This document shows positions 19,356-28,292 of a stretch of 64,000 nt of DNA, piece after piece (the stretch's first letter is position 1; each line of letters opens with the position of its first letter). The translations under genes were made by a program, and so were the position numbers. Below the pieces are notes generated by a model. That model searched no databases. It had not been told where the DNA came from and worked only from the letters and a program-made list of their open reading frames with translations. The stretch comes from Rikenellaceae bacterium (lineage in GTDB: Bacteria > Bacteroidota > Bacteroidia > Bacteroidales > Rikenellaceae), in assembly GCA_021201795.1 (NCBI GenBank), contig JAJQEF010000002.1, positions 42,976 through 106,975 of the forward strand, read 5' to 3'.

Positions 19356-20717
19356 ATGAAAAAATTAATCATCATATTAACGGCGGTAATACTGATCGGA
19401 TGCGGTGTAAGGAAACAATACGTAAGTCCGGATATAAATACTGACGGTCTCTTCGGGATAGAATACGGCTCCCGGGATAGTTCAACCATCGCAAACATGA
19501 GCTGGGAAGAATTATTTTCCGATCCGTATCTTAGAACGCTGATAAATCAGGCTCTCGAAAATAATTCGGATATGAACATTGCAAGGCTCCGTATACAGCA
19601 GGCGGAGTCCTCACTGAAATCCGCAAAACTCGGATATTATCCCTCATTTAATTTCGCTCCTGATGGTAGCCTGAGCAGTTTCGACAACAGCAAAACTTCA
19701 AAAGTTTACAGCATACCGATGGTAGCAAGTTGGGAACTGGACATTTTCGGACGGATCGATAACTCCAGAAAAAGAAGTCAGGCTGCATACGAGCAAAGTC
19801 TGGAATATCAACAGGCTGTACAGTCGAGGCTGGTTGTAACCGTAGCGAATATGTATTATACGCTGCTCATGCTCGACAAACAGTATGAAATATCCAGGAA
19901 CACCGCACGTAACTGGGAAAAAACCGTCGAACTTATGCGTCACATGAAAGAAGCGGGAATGTTCAATCAGGCGGGTATATCCCAGGCAGAAGCAAATTAT
20001 TATGCGATCGAAGCATCCTTGTTCGATTTGCAGGAAGGCATCAACCAAGTTGAAAATTCACTTTCGGTACTCCTGTTTCAAACACCGGGAAGAATCGAAA
20101 GGGGGGAACTCGATCAGCAGTATTTTCCGGATAATATCTCATACGGTATACCTGTGCAGGTTCTTTCAAACAGGCCGGATGTAAAAAGTGCCGAACTCGA
20201 TCTCATTCAGGCACATTATTCGACCAATGAAGCAAGGGCCAATCTTTACCCCTCGTTGAGATTGAGCGGAAGCGCGGGATGGACAAACAGTGCAGGTTCG
20301 TTCATCGTTAATCCGGGAAAATTGCTGCTGGCAGCTGCGGGATCCCTGACCCAGCCGATATTCAACCAAAGGCTCAATAGGACGCAGCTCGAAATAATGA
20401 AAGCACAGCAGGAACAGGCACTGATACAATTCGAGCAAACTGTATTAAATGCAGGAGCAGAAGTCAACGATGCGCTGACTCAAATACAGACATCCCGTGA
20501 TAAAACAGTTTTCATAGAGAAACAGGTCGCATCACTCGAAGTCGCAGTATCCAGCACCGAATTACTCATGGCTCACGGATCGACCACTTACCTCGAAATT
20601 CTTACGGCGCAGCAGGCCCTTCTGGGGGCACAACTGTCGGAAGTAGCTGAAAAATTCAATGAAATCCAGGGAATTGTGAATCTATACCACGCTCTCGGAG
20701 GCGGAACGGAACAATAA
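19356..20717 (+). CDS. TolC-family outer-membrane efflux lipoprotein (NodT type)
   Basis: 453 residues. A lipobox (LIGC at about residue 17) precedes two repeated outer-membrane-efflux domains rich in long helices; NRPDVKSAELDLIQAHYSTNEARANLYPSL contains the conserved RPDV and YPSL marks. It forms the outer-membrane channel of the tripartite pump encoded directly upstream (11-nt gap). A strong hairpin terminator follows. The protein is full length, in contrast with the broken pump gene. Confidence 0.92.
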   Translation: MKKLIIILTAVILIGCGVRKQYVSPDINTDGLFGIEYGSRDSSTIANMSWEELFSDPYLRTLINQALENNSDMNIARLRIQQAESSLKSAKLGYYPSFNFAPDGSLSSFDNSKTSKVYSIPMVASWELDIFGRIDNSRKRSQAAYEQSLEYQQAVQSRLVVTVANMYYTLLMLDKQYEISRNTARNWEKTVELMRHMKEAGMFNQAGISQAEANYYAIEASLFDLQEGINQVENSLSVLLFQTPGRIERGELDQQYFPDNISYGIPVQVLSNRPDVKSAELDLIQAHYSTNEARANLYPSLRLSGSAGWTNSAGSFIVNPGKLLLAAAGSLTQPIFNQRLNRTQLEIMKAQQEQALIQFEQTVLNAGAEVNDALTQIQTSRDKTVFIEKQVASLEVAVSSTELLMAHGSTTYLEILTAQQALLGAQLSEVAEKFNEIQGIVNLYHALGGGTEQ

Positions 20718-20734
20718 TATTTATGAATTCTAAA

Positions 20735-20769
20735 GGAAGAGCTGGAAGATTAATTCTTCCAGCTCTTCC
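20735..20769 (+). terminator. Terminator of the RND efflux operon
   Basis: Perfect 14-bp stem GGAAGAGCTGGAAG / CTTCCAGCTCTTCC with a 7-nt loop, followed by TTATTTT. Confidence 0.85.
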
Positions 20770-20841
20770 TTATTTTAACAAATAACAAAATTATCCTGTT
20801 GGTATCATTTTTGGATTTTAATCATAAAAAAGTAAACGACT

Positions 20842-21060
20842 ATGAGCATAATCGAATTTCCCACAGACCGAATCATCGACTCAACGGAAAATAACGAGTT
20901 CGCGGAAGGCACAAACGATGAAAACCTCTGGAAGGAAGATATCGTGGATACCCAAATTTCTTCCGATGACCGGATTCCGGACGTAACGAATGAAACTGGT
21001 ATCGAGGATACTCCGGTATATAACGAAAACGGATATAAGCATGTGAACCACGACCGTTGA
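20842..21060 (+). CDS. Small acidic protein of unknown function
   Basis: 72 residues, rich in Asp, Glu and Asn, with no signal peptide, membrane segment or Cys. Nothing was recognised. It stands alone between two terminators, so it is its own transcript, which argues that it is real. A near-match to the -7 element (CATTTTTG) lies shortly upstream. The sequence looks largely disordered. Confidence 0.55.
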   Translation: MSIIEFPTDRIIDSTENNEFAEGTNDENLWKEDIVDTQISSDDRIPDVTNETGIEDTPVYNENGYKHVNHDR

Positions 21061-21077
21061 TTATTTCGACTTCATAC

Positions 21078-21111
21078 TCCGGTTAACTTAAAACACGTTA
21101 GCCGGATTTTT
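21078..21111 (+). terminator. Terminator after the small acidic gene
   Basis: Stem TCCGGTTAAC / GTTAGCCGGA (10 bp, one G-U pair), 9-nt loop, then five T. Confidence 0.75.
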
Positions 21112-21184
21112 CATTTTCTGCTGTCGCTCAACACTTAATAAATACAATATTAATACAATAATTATTAAAAAAAACACTTTAACT

Positions 21185-21299
21185 GAAATAGTAATAAAAT
21201 TGTCCGTTTGAGAAACTGTTAAAAATTGCCGGGATAAATTTTAATAAATAACTTGCGGCAGTTTATTATAGTAATAGGAAAACCTAAACAATTTTACAC
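21185..21299 (+). repeat. Upstream regulatory repeat, copy 1
   Basis: The 115 nt before the first lipoprotein gene are closely similar to 22556-22676 before the second. Conserved blocks are GAAATAGTA, AAATTGTCCG, AATTGCCGGGATAAA and ATAACTTGCGGCAGTTT. TTG at 21226 and TAACTTG at 21249 (20-nt spacer) make a weak promoter-like pair conserved in both copies. The similarity continues into the signal-peptide codons, so this is a duplicated control-plus-export unit. Confidence 0.7.
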
Positions 21300-22412
21300 A
21301 TGAGAAGAAATTTTTGGTTAATGTTCATTTTGCTCTTTACAATGAGCTTTGCAGTCGTATCGTGTAGCGACGATAAAGACGACGAGATCGACAATCCGAC
21401 TCCTAACCCAAATCCGGACCCGGATGAAGATGAGCCTACATGGGAAGATCTCATTACGACCTATTCCAGTCAATCGGATAATCTTACTATCGGAGGTGTA
21501 ACCGCATCAGAAGGTAAAACCATAAAACTTGCGACTTCAGGCAAAGATCAGGTAGTCGATATTACTTTTACAAACCTTATACCGGAGAGGGCTTCGCTTA
21601 TAATCACAGGAGTAGAACTTACAAAAAACTCGAGCAACAAATTCTCATTCGTTGCAGAAGAAGAAGTATCCGGAACCGAAATCACGGTTACGGGCAGCCT
21701 GTCGTTCGACAGTGAAGATAACCCACAGCTTAACATTGTAGTAGTGCGCAATATCGAGTCTGCAATAGTAAACCAGTGGCATCTGAATCCGGCAGGATTG
21801 ATATCATTCGACGTATACCCTGCTGATAATGCATTGATGTTCACTATGATTTCAATGGTCATCAACCCTATGATTACTAAAGAAGTCCAGGACGTAGTTA
21901 TCGATTTTACTAAAAACGGATCAGTCGAGATCGAATGGACGGACATTGAAGGCGTCGAGTCCAACATCTACAAAGCGATCGCAGTTTTAATACCAGGCGG
22001 ATTCCTTGACGAGACAGTTATCAGGTCATTAGTGAACATCGAATATTTTATCGACGAACAGAACGGAACTGTAACATTAGCTATAGATAAAAGTATTTTG
22101 AATCTCCTCGACCAATTCGGTGATCTTTTGGGAGATTTCGATATAGCCTCTATTATCGCATTGATGGATGACCTCGGCGGATATTACGGACTGAGCCTTG
22201 ATGTAGAGATCGACGGAAACGACGTTAAATTCATCGCGAATACTGAATTAGTAGCGAAAATCCTTCCTATAGTATCGATGCTAATCGCAGACGTTGATAT
22301 ACCGGAAGAATATGAATTCATCATAGAGTACCTTGGTGAACTAGCTGGATGGATCGAAGAAGGCGTATTAATTCAGAGATTAAACATCGAACTCAATTTT
22401 GTTGCGGAATAA
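21300..22412 (+). CDS. Surface/periplasmic lipoprotein, paralogue 1 (DUF4925-like)
   Basis: 370 residues. The lipoprotein signal MRRNFWLMFILLFTMSF ends in a VVSC lipobox, followed directly by SDDKDDE, the acidic surface-export-type signature seen after the Cys in Bacteroidota. A short Pro/Asp/Asn linker precedes a beta-rich body with a TWEDL start. The body resembles Bacteroidales DUF4925-type lipoproteins of unknown function; that family call is tentative. It is duplicated downstream with about the same domain layout. It has its own upstream repeat and terminator, so the copies are separate transcripts. Confidence 0.75.
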   Translation: MRRNFWLMFILLFTMSFAVVSCSDDKDDEIDNPTPNPNPDPDEDEPTWEDLITTYSSQSDNLTIGGVTASEGKTIKLATSGKDQVVDITFTNLIPERASLIITGVELTKNSSNKFSFVAEEEVSGTEITVTGSLSFDSEDNPQLNIVVVRNIESAIVNQWHLNPAGLISFDVYPADNALMFTMISMVINPMITKEVQDVVIDFTKNGSVEIEWTDIEGVESNIYKAIAVLIPGGFLDETVIRSLVNIEYFIDEQNGTVTLAIDKSILNLLDQFGDLLGDFDIASIIALMDDLGGYYGLSLDVEIDGNDVKFIANTELVAKILPIVSMLIADVDIPEEYEFIIEYLGELAGWIEEGVLIQRLNIELNFVAE

Positions 22413-22430
22413 GCAAACTTTAACTGAATA

Positions 22431-22457
22431 AAAAAGCGGATTTACATCCGCTTTTTT
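22431..22457 (+). terminator. Terminator after lipoprotein paralogue 1
   Basis: Stem AAAAAGCGGAT / ATCCGCTTTTT with a 4-nt loop and T run, 19 nt after the stop codon. Confidence 0.85.
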
Positions 22458-22555
22458 CGTCTGATTCCGTTGGTCGCATTTCGGACTATTACAATAAATT
22501 CATATTTAACGCGCAATATCAAGAAGGCATTTGCGTTAAATTGCTTCTTTTTACC

Positions 22556-22676
22556 GAAATAGTACTAAAATTGTCCGGTTCGGAAACTCGAAAAAATTGC
22601 CGGGATAAAATTTAATAGATAACTTGCGGCAGTTTTTTATCCATAAAAAGAAGAAAAAAACCGAAACAATTACAAC
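22556..22676 (+). repeat. Upstream regulatory repeat, copy 2
   Basis: Direct repeat of 21185-21299, with conserved blocks in the same order and nearly the same spacing to the start codon (121 versus 115 nt). Confidence 0.7.
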
Positions 22677-23879
22677 ATGAGAAGAAATTTTTGGTTAATG
22701 TTTATTTTGCTCTTTACATTGAGCTTCGGCATAGTATCGTGCAGCAATGACGACGATGACGATATTATTGAAAATCCTGACGACAAAGACAAGGATAAAG
22801 ATAAAGACGGCGATGAAGACGATGGCGAAGACGGTGAGGGTGATGAAAATGGTGACGGTGACGAAGACGGCGGTGACGGAGAAGAAGAAGAACAAAAATA
22901 CACCTGGGAAGATTTCGTTACGGCGTACTCGAACCAATATGACAACTTTAAAATCTCGAACGTAATAGCTTCTAACGGTAAAACCGTAGATATTACCGTT
23001 GCAGGCGAAGGAATCGTAGATATTCCCTTTAATAATATTGTCCCTGAGAGCGAATCTTTCGAAGTTACGGGAGTTGAACTAGAAGAAGATGAGAATAATA
23101 AATTTTCTTTTGTAGCGGTTGAAAGATTTTCAGGATCGGAAGTAACGGTTATAGGTAATTTCTCGATGACAAAAAATGACGAACCTCAGCTTAATATCGA
23201 GATCGACCGCTATATGGAGTCGGATATCGTAGAAAAATGGCACATAAAAGAGAGCGGATTGTTATCCGTTTACGCAAAAGGGCTTTTTAATGTAGATTTA
23301 AGCAGCCTTTTTACCTCAGTTATGGGCATGTTCAATCCGATGATAACAGAAGCTGTAGAAGACGTGGTTCTGGATTTCAACCAAAACGGCTTACTTGAAA
23401 TCTCCTGGACGGATCTGGAAGGCAATAACTCCAATCTTTATCAGGCACTTGCAGGTGCGATCCCGGGCGGTTTCATTAATGAAGCGGCGATAAGATCTTT
23501 ATTGAGTATCGAGTACATTACGAACGTAGAAGACGGAACGGTAACGATAGCTATTGACAAAAAATTAATGGAACTTTTCAGCAATCCTTTGATAGGAGGC
23601 ATGCTGGGAGATTTTAATATAGATGAGATCCTCGAACTTCTCGACGATATGGGAGGTTACTATGGCTTAGCTCTCGGATACACAATAGCTGGTAGCGACA
23701 TACAATTCCGTGTGGAAAAAGAACTTGTAAATCAACTTATACCTCTGGTTTCCTGATTTATTGAAGATGAGTCTATTTCTTCTGGCATTGATATAGCTCT
23801 CGGCATTATTAACGGTAATTTAGTAAGAGAATTCGCCCTTCTTCTCAACTTTACGGCAGAAGGAACAGCAGAAGAATAA
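22677..23879 (+). pseudogene. Lipoprotein paralogue 2 with in-frame TGA
   Basis: Paralogue of the preceding lipoprotein. The signal peptide is almost identical (MRRNFWLMFILLFTLSF, lipobox IVSC). The linker is much longer, about 55 residues of Asp, Glu, Gly and Lys, encoded by a GAC/GAT/GAA-rich low-complexity tract at about 22747-22898. The body aligns throughout. TGA at 23754-23756 (codon 360) stops it after LIPLVS. The same frame continues for 40 codons, through ALLLNFTAEG, which matches the C-terminus of paralogue 1, to TAA at 23877-23879. The truncated product would lose the last strand region. Confidence 0.8.
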
Positions 23880-23897
23880 AAACAACAAATAAACTAG

Positions 23898-23924
23898 AAA
23901 AAGCGGTCTTTCGACCGCTTTTTT
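23898..23924 (+). terminator. Terminator after lipoprotein paralogue 2 (bidirectional)
   Basis: AAAAAGCGGTC / GACCGCTTTTT stem with a TTTC loop and T run. The A run on the other side lets it also end the convergent HAD gene. Confidence 0.85.
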
Positions 23925-23926
23925 AT

Positions 23927-24565
23927 TTATAAAACCCTTGATAAATAATCCTTAAGTTCGGATACGTCTTTAAATAATTCATCCGGTTCGAGTTCTTTCA
24001 ACTGATCGTAATCCGAGGTTTCCGCCCATGCTGCTGAAATTATCTTAACACCTGCCTGCCTGGAATAAGTAATGTCGCTCGGCGCATCGCCTATATATAT
24101 CGCCTCATTTGCCGGAACACCGAATTTCTCGAGTACGGTTTTTATACCGCAAGGCTTACGCGGACCCTCTGCGGATCCGACCTCCACTGCATCGAATATA
24201 TCCGTCATTCCGTACTTTTCAAGGGTAATGTCGCAGCTTCTTTGTCCCTTGCCTGTTACCAAACCCAGTTTTATTCCTTTGGCTTTAATATCATATAATA
24301 TTTCCCTCATCCCTTCGAAAGGTTCCGGATACATATCATGCATTTCCCTATAATTAGTAATATAAGCCTCCAGCGCTTCTTCGTATTTTTGCGGGATGAT
24401 CTTCATGACCGTCCCCTCTTCGCTGGGACCGAAGGTTAATTTTATTTCTTCATCGCTGTAAGAACGTCCGGGCAAAGGCTCTATCGCCTTTCTAAACGCC
24501 TCTACACAAAGTTTCAATGTATTTCCTATGGTACCGTCCAGGTCGAAAATAACTGCATTTATCAT
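23927..24565 (-). CDS. HAD-superfamily phosphatase (phosphoglycolate phosphatase-like)
   Basis: About 212 residues with the haloacid dehalogenase motifs: I, FDLDGTIGNT at the N-terminus (two Asp); II, LVTGKG; III, the Lys in PRKPCG; IV, YIGDAPSDITYSRQAG. Small-molecule phosphatase activity is likely; the substrate is not determined by sequence. The frame is open to 24619, but the start is set at the ATG of MINAVIFDLDGT (24565): the extra residues fall inside the terminator of the neighbouring lipocalin gene and do not resemble the family. Confidence 0.9.
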   Translation of the reverse strand: MINAVIFDLDGTIGNTLKLCVEAFRKAIEPLPGRSYSDEEIKLTFGPSEEGTVMKIIPQKYEEALEAYITNYREMHDMYPEPFEGMREILYDIKAKGIKLGLVTGKGQRSCDITLEKYGMTDIFDAVEVGSAEGPRKPCGIKTVLEKFGVPANEAIYIGDAPSDITYSRQAGVKIISAAWAETSDYDQLKELEPDELFKDVSELKDYLSRVL

Positions 24566-24603
24566 ATCACACAATTTTTGTAAAGTTAGGGAATTGCAAG
24601 ATA

Positions 24604-24632
24604 CAAAAAAAGCCTGCATTACATCAGGCTTC
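24604..24632 (-). terminator. Terminator of the lipocalin gene
   Basis: On the minus strand AAGCCTG / CAGGCTT stem with an 8-nt loop, followed by seven T, about 20 nt after the lipocalin stop. Confidence 0.8.
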
Positions 24633-24650
24633 CCAATATTACAAAATCTA

Positions 24651-25229
24651 TTAAACCGTAACTCCGATAAATTCTATCGACCAGTTTTCACTGTGTTCGG
24701 GCCATACAAGTTTAGAAATATCATAACCTATTTCCATAGCTTTACGCAGAAAATCCTGTTTTATTTCTTCCGGCATGGTCTGCTCTCTCGACAACAACCA
24801 AAGATAATCCAGGTTACGTCCTGCAACAAGGGCATACCTATAATTGTTATCCACTGCTATAACATTATAACCCGCGTAGAACGGTCCGAAGAAAGAAACT
24901 TTAAGACGTCCTTCCGTAGGGTCTCCAGCGAATACGGCCTTACCTTTCGATTCAACCCATTTACCTTTTTTAAGATCGAACCCACGATTTATCACTTCCA
25001 CACTGCCGTCGCCTTTAAGGGTATAGTCTGCTGTCGTATCGGTTACATTTTTTCCCCACATATAATCAATGCGTGCGATTTCGAACCATCGTCCCATATA
25101 ACGGTTAACGTCGAAATTTTTAACGGCTTCGGCATTTTTAGGAATGCTCCTTCTCATTTTATAAGTTGCGGCGAGTAGTCCGCCAACGGCAAGTATCGAA
25201 CCGCCGATAATATAGTCACGTGTCTTCAT
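24651..25229 (-). CDS. Bacterial lipocalin (Blc-like)
   Basis: 192 residues. A short N-terminal hydrophobic helix (about residues 7-22, no lipobox Cys) is followed by a lipocalin barrel. The GxW motif lies in YMGRWFEIARIDYMW; the second and third conserved regions are represented by YALVAGRNLDYLWLLSR. Such proteins bind lipids or other hydrophobic molecules in the envelope. Here the anchor appears to be a transmembrane helix rather than a lipid, unlike E. coli Blc. Single-gene transcript with its own terminator. Confidence 0.9.
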   Translation of the reverse strand: MKTRDYIIGGSILAVGGLLAATYKMRRSIPKNAEAVKNFDVNRYMGRWFEIARIDYMWGKNVTDTTADYTLKGDGSVEVINRGFDLKKGKWVESKGKAVFAGDPTEGRLKVSFFGPFYAGYNVIAVDNNYRYALVAGRNLDYLWLLSREQTMPEEIKQDFLRKAMEIGYDISKLVWPEHSENWSIEFIGVTV

Positions 25230-25251
25230 AAACTGTAATTTTTAATAAAAG

Positions 25252-25259
25252 CAAATATA
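25252..25259 (-). promoter_or_regulatory. -7 promoter element of the lipocalin gene
   Basis: Minus-strand TATATTTG matches TAnnTTTG, about 22 nt upstream of the start codon. No TTG at the expected -33 distance. Confidence 0.4.
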
Positions 25260-25406
25260 TTCAAGCAATAAAAATGCCAGCTAAAGCCCTAAATATTACA
25301 TTTTTACAAAATAAATCCTAATCCCCGGAGCCATCCGTGAATTATCCATTTCGAGGTTAAAGCAAAACACAGGCATCCTAATTGTTGGAAGAGTAATAAA
25401 AACATT

Positions 25407-25937
25407 ATGGCACTTAATGAGTATAATAAGAAACGGGATTTCAGCGAAACTCCCGAACCGATAGGACGCAAAAAGAAAGACCACAAAAAACTTATCTTCG
25501 TCGTCCAACGCCACCAGGCCAGACAACTTCATTTCGATTTCAGGCTCGAAGCGGACGGAGTGCTTAAAAGCTGGGCTATTCCCAAAGGACCATCTATGAA
25601 TCCGGCTGAAAAAAGACTGGCGATCATGGTAGAGGATCATCCTCTCGACTATGCCGGTTTTGTGGGAGAAATTTCCGCGGGGAATTACGGAGCGGGCGAC
25701 GTAGAAATCTGGGACCACGGCACATGGGAGCCGAAAGCAAAATTCAGCGATATCCGCAAAGCACTCTCCGGAGGACTTATCGAATTCACTTTACATGGTA
25801 AAATACTCAAAGGCGAATTTGCCCTTGTGGAGTTTGAAAACTCCACTGCAAAGAACGGATGGATACTCGTCAAAGCCCGCGACAAGTATGCCCTTGATGA
25901 AGAATATCATGCGGAAGAAATACCCGGCAGGGGATAA
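25407..25937 (+). CDS. Stand-alone LigD-type 3'-phosphoesterase domain protein
   Basis: 176 residues, only the phosphoesterase module of bacterial ligase D, which trims 3'-phosphates and ribonucleotides at DNA ends. Key segments are FVVQRHQARQLHFDFRLEADG (His and Asp of the metal site), LKSWAIPKGPS, VEDHPLDYAGFVGEI and GNYGAGDVEIWDHGTW. No ligase or polymerase domain is attached, and no Ku gene is in the window. It lies just upstream of the radical SAM and DUF4130 genes in the same direction, which suggests a shared DNA-repair role. Confidence 0.9.
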   Translation: MALNEYNKKRDFSETPEPIGRKKKDHKKLIFVVQRHQARQLHFDFRLEADGVLKSWAIPKGPSMNPAEKRLAIMVEDHPLDYAGFVGEISAGNYGAGDVEIWDHGTWEPKAKFSDIRKALSGGLIEFTLHGKILKGEFALVEFENSTAKNGWILVKARDKYALDEEYHAEEIPGRG

Positions 25938-26014
25938 CGTTACAACTTTTTTTGCAAGGCCGTCAAGGTTTTATACTGGTGAAAAAATAACTGCTGAAAA
26001 AACTGATTATTACA

Positions 26015-26033
26015 TAATTTTGATATAATTTTG
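26015..26033 (+). promoter_or_regulatory. Tandem -7 elements upstream of the radical SAM repair gene
   Basis: Two copies of TAATTTTG (26015-26022 and 26026-26033), 11 nt apart, both matching TAnnTTTG. The start codon is at 26065. No TTG at -33 for either, so strength is uncertain. Confidence 0.45.
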
Positions 26034-26064
26034 GATAATTGCATCAGGTCTCAATTCACCGTTC

Positions 26065-27324
26065 ATGAACGAAAAAACTCTTGAAAAACTCACCGTACTC
26101 GCAGAATCGGCAAAGTATGACGTCTCTTGTTCATCAAGCGGAACCTCCCGCAAGAACAGCCCGGGAACGTTAGGCAGTGCTGAAGGCTGGGGTATTTGCC
26201 ATAGTTTTACGGAGGACGGAAGGTGCGTGTCGCTCCTTAAGATAATGATGACGAACTTATGTATATATGACTGTGCTTACTGCATAAACCGCAGAAGTAA
26301 CGACATATAACGCGCGACATTCACAGAGAAAGAACTTGCGGACCTGACCATAGAATTTTACAGAAGGAATTATATCGAAGGATTATTCCTTAGTTCCGGG
26401 GTCATCAAAGATCCGGATCACACCATGGAAAAAATGGTGCGAATCATCAAGAACCTGCGTACCATACATCGTTATAACGGCTACATCCACATGAAGAGCA
26501 TTCCGGGCGCAAGCAGGGAACTCGTTAACGAGGCAGAAATGTATGCTGACAGGTTGAGCGTGAATATAGAAATTCCCAGGGAAGGAAATCTGCGACTGCT
26601 GGCTCCGGAAAAAAACCACGAGAGCGTTTTCATGCCCATGAAATATATCCATCAAGGTGTATTGACAAGCAAAAAAGACCGGAGGAAATTCCGGCATGCC
26701 CCACGCTTTGTTCCGGCAGGACAAAGCACGCAGATGATTATCGGTGCTACGAACGAAAACGATAAAGACATATTAACGCTGTCCTCAGCTCTTTATAAAC
26801 GCGAGAGCATGCGGAGGGTCTATTATTCCGGATATATTCCCGTTAACAGTTACGACAACCGGCTCCCCGTAATAGACAGGGCGCCTCTGGTTAGGGAGAA
26901 CAGGCTGTATCAGGCAGATTGGCTTATGCGTTTTTACGGATTCCGGGCTAACGAGATAGTAGACGATTCTTACCCGAACCTCGACCTGGAAATCGATCCG
27001 AAGCTCGCATGGGCGCTCAGGCACCCGGAGGCATTCCCGGTGGACCTCAACAAAGCCGATTATCAATTGATCCTTAGGGTTCCGGGAATAGGAGTAAAAT
27101 CTACAAAACTTATTGTCACATCCCGTCGTTACGGACGCATAACTGTTCCCGTACTGAAAAAAATGGGCGTCGTACTAAAGAAGGCGCAGTATTTTATCAC
27201 ATGCGGCGAACTCCCGTTTCTTACTGTCAATGAACTCAATCCGGAAGTGGTGCGTAATTTACTGGTACGCAAAAATCCTAAAAAAGATCCACGCACCCAG
27301 CTATCATTAATTTTTCCGGAATAA
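26065..27324 (+). pseudogene. Radical SAM-HhH putative DNA modification/repair protein with in-frame TAA
   Basis: About 419 residues in one frame, matching the radical SAM family that co-occurs with a DUF4130 partner, sometimes fused to a uracil-DNA glycosylase. The iron-sulfur site is CIYDCAYC (CxxxCxxC) near residue 73. A helix-hairpin-helix (LRVPGIGVKSTKLIVTSRR) near residue 340 indicates DNA binding. TAA at 26308-26310 (codon 82) interrupts it directly after CINRRSNDI, where relatives usually have Pro or another residue followed by RA-FT. The rest is well conserved, so the stop is recent or an error. A later ATG at 26425 would lack the cluster site. Confidence 0.85.
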
Positions 27325-27326
27325 TC

Positions 27327-28091
27327 ATGGTAGTTTTCACTTACGATAAAACTCTGGAAGGGTTGCTTACGTCGATATTTTACGCCTATGAATGGAAGAC
27401 GTTCCCTGAAAAACTTATCGCCGAAGGAGAGCCTAAACCGATGTTCCCTTCCGAACATTACCATATAGTAACCGATCCTTCAAAGTCAGCAAGAGTATGG
27501 AAGGGGCTGACCGCAAAACGGCCCAAAAATGTATGCAACATGCTTATGCACGTGTGGCTGTCAGAAGAGAAAGGCCGCGATGAACTGCTGTTCCGGTATA
27601 TATGCAAGGTATTCGATTCCCGTGAACTGATAGTCATGAATTTTACTGATCCCGATATACTCGATGCGAAACAAACGGCAAAAAGAGTCTCTCGTGAAGC
27701 GCGTTATCTTATTCAGTTTATCAGGTTCCAGAAGGCTGCGGACGGTACATTTTTCGCACCTGTGGAACCACGGTATAATGTTCTTCCGCTTATCCTCTAT
27801 TATTTCAAGGATCGGTTTGCCGATCAGAAATGGCTAATCTACGATACCAAACGCAGTTACGGATATTACTACGACCTGAACGAGATCACTGAAATAACCC
27901 TGACCGACGAAGATTTTCTGGAGGGCGGCAAGCTGGATGAAAAAATGCTAGCCGAAGATGAAAAAATGTTCCAGACGATGTGGAAGTTCTATTTCAAAGC
28001 TCTTACAATTAAAGAACGGATTAACAGGAAGGTGCAAAGACAGAACATGCCAAGAAGATTCTGGCATTATCTTACTGAAATGCAGGAATGA
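27327..28091 (+). CDS. DUF4130 putative DNA metabolism protein (radical SAM partner)
   Basis: 254 residues starting MVVFTYDKTLEGLLTSIFYAYE, typical of the DUF4130 family described as a probable DNA metabolism protein. In other bacteria it is adjacent or fused to a family-4-type uracil-DNA glycosylase. It follows the radical SAM gene by 2 nt. Conserved segments include DPDILDAKQTAKRVSREARYLIQFIRFQK and EPRYNVLPLILYYFKDRF, both rich in basic and aromatic residues. The reaction is unknown. Here no glycosylase domain is attached, and the window's only uracil glycosylase is the unlinked ung. Confidence 0.9.
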   Translation: MVVFTYDKTLEGLLTSIFYAYEWKTFPEKLIAEGEPKPMFPSEHYHIVTDPSKSARVWKGLTAKRPKNVCNMLMHVWLSEEKGRDELLFRYICKVFDSRELIVMNFTDPDILDAKQTAKRVSREARYLIQFIRFQKAADGTFFAPVEPRYNVLPLILYYFKDRFADQKWLIYDTKRSYGYYYDLNEITEITLTDEDFLEGGKLDEKMLAEDEKMFQTMWKFYFKALTIKERINRKVQRQNMPRRFWHYLTEMQE

Positions 28092-28170
28092 TCGGGTTGC
28101 TGTTTTACCTGCAAACTACTTAAACGATAGTCATTTTCAATTTGATTCCGATATTTTTATTTCATGGCTC

Positions 28171-28178
28171 TACTTTTG
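28171..28178 (+). promoter_or_regulatory. -7 promoter element, possible mqnA promoter
   Basis: TACTTTTG matches TAnnTTTG. It would give a 5' leader of about 110 nt before mqnA. No TTG at -33. Confidence 0.3.
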
Positions 28179-28292
28179 TTGTCTTTAATTTTACAAAAAT
28201 TAAATATACCGGATAACGTTTTACGGGATAATTTCGTACCTTCGCCTCCGATATGTTCGGATTGTTGAATAATACTATTGAAAATATGGACG

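Noticed and set aside
22670..22965. Ser/Pro-rich and Thr/Met/Lys-rich frames overlapping the lipoprotein linker
   Set aside because: Low-complexity shadows of the acidic linker codons, with no independent evidence.
24566..24619. N-terminal extension of the HAD phosphatase
   Set aside because: The added codons lie within the lipocalin terminator hairpin, and the family starts at MINAVIFDLDGT.
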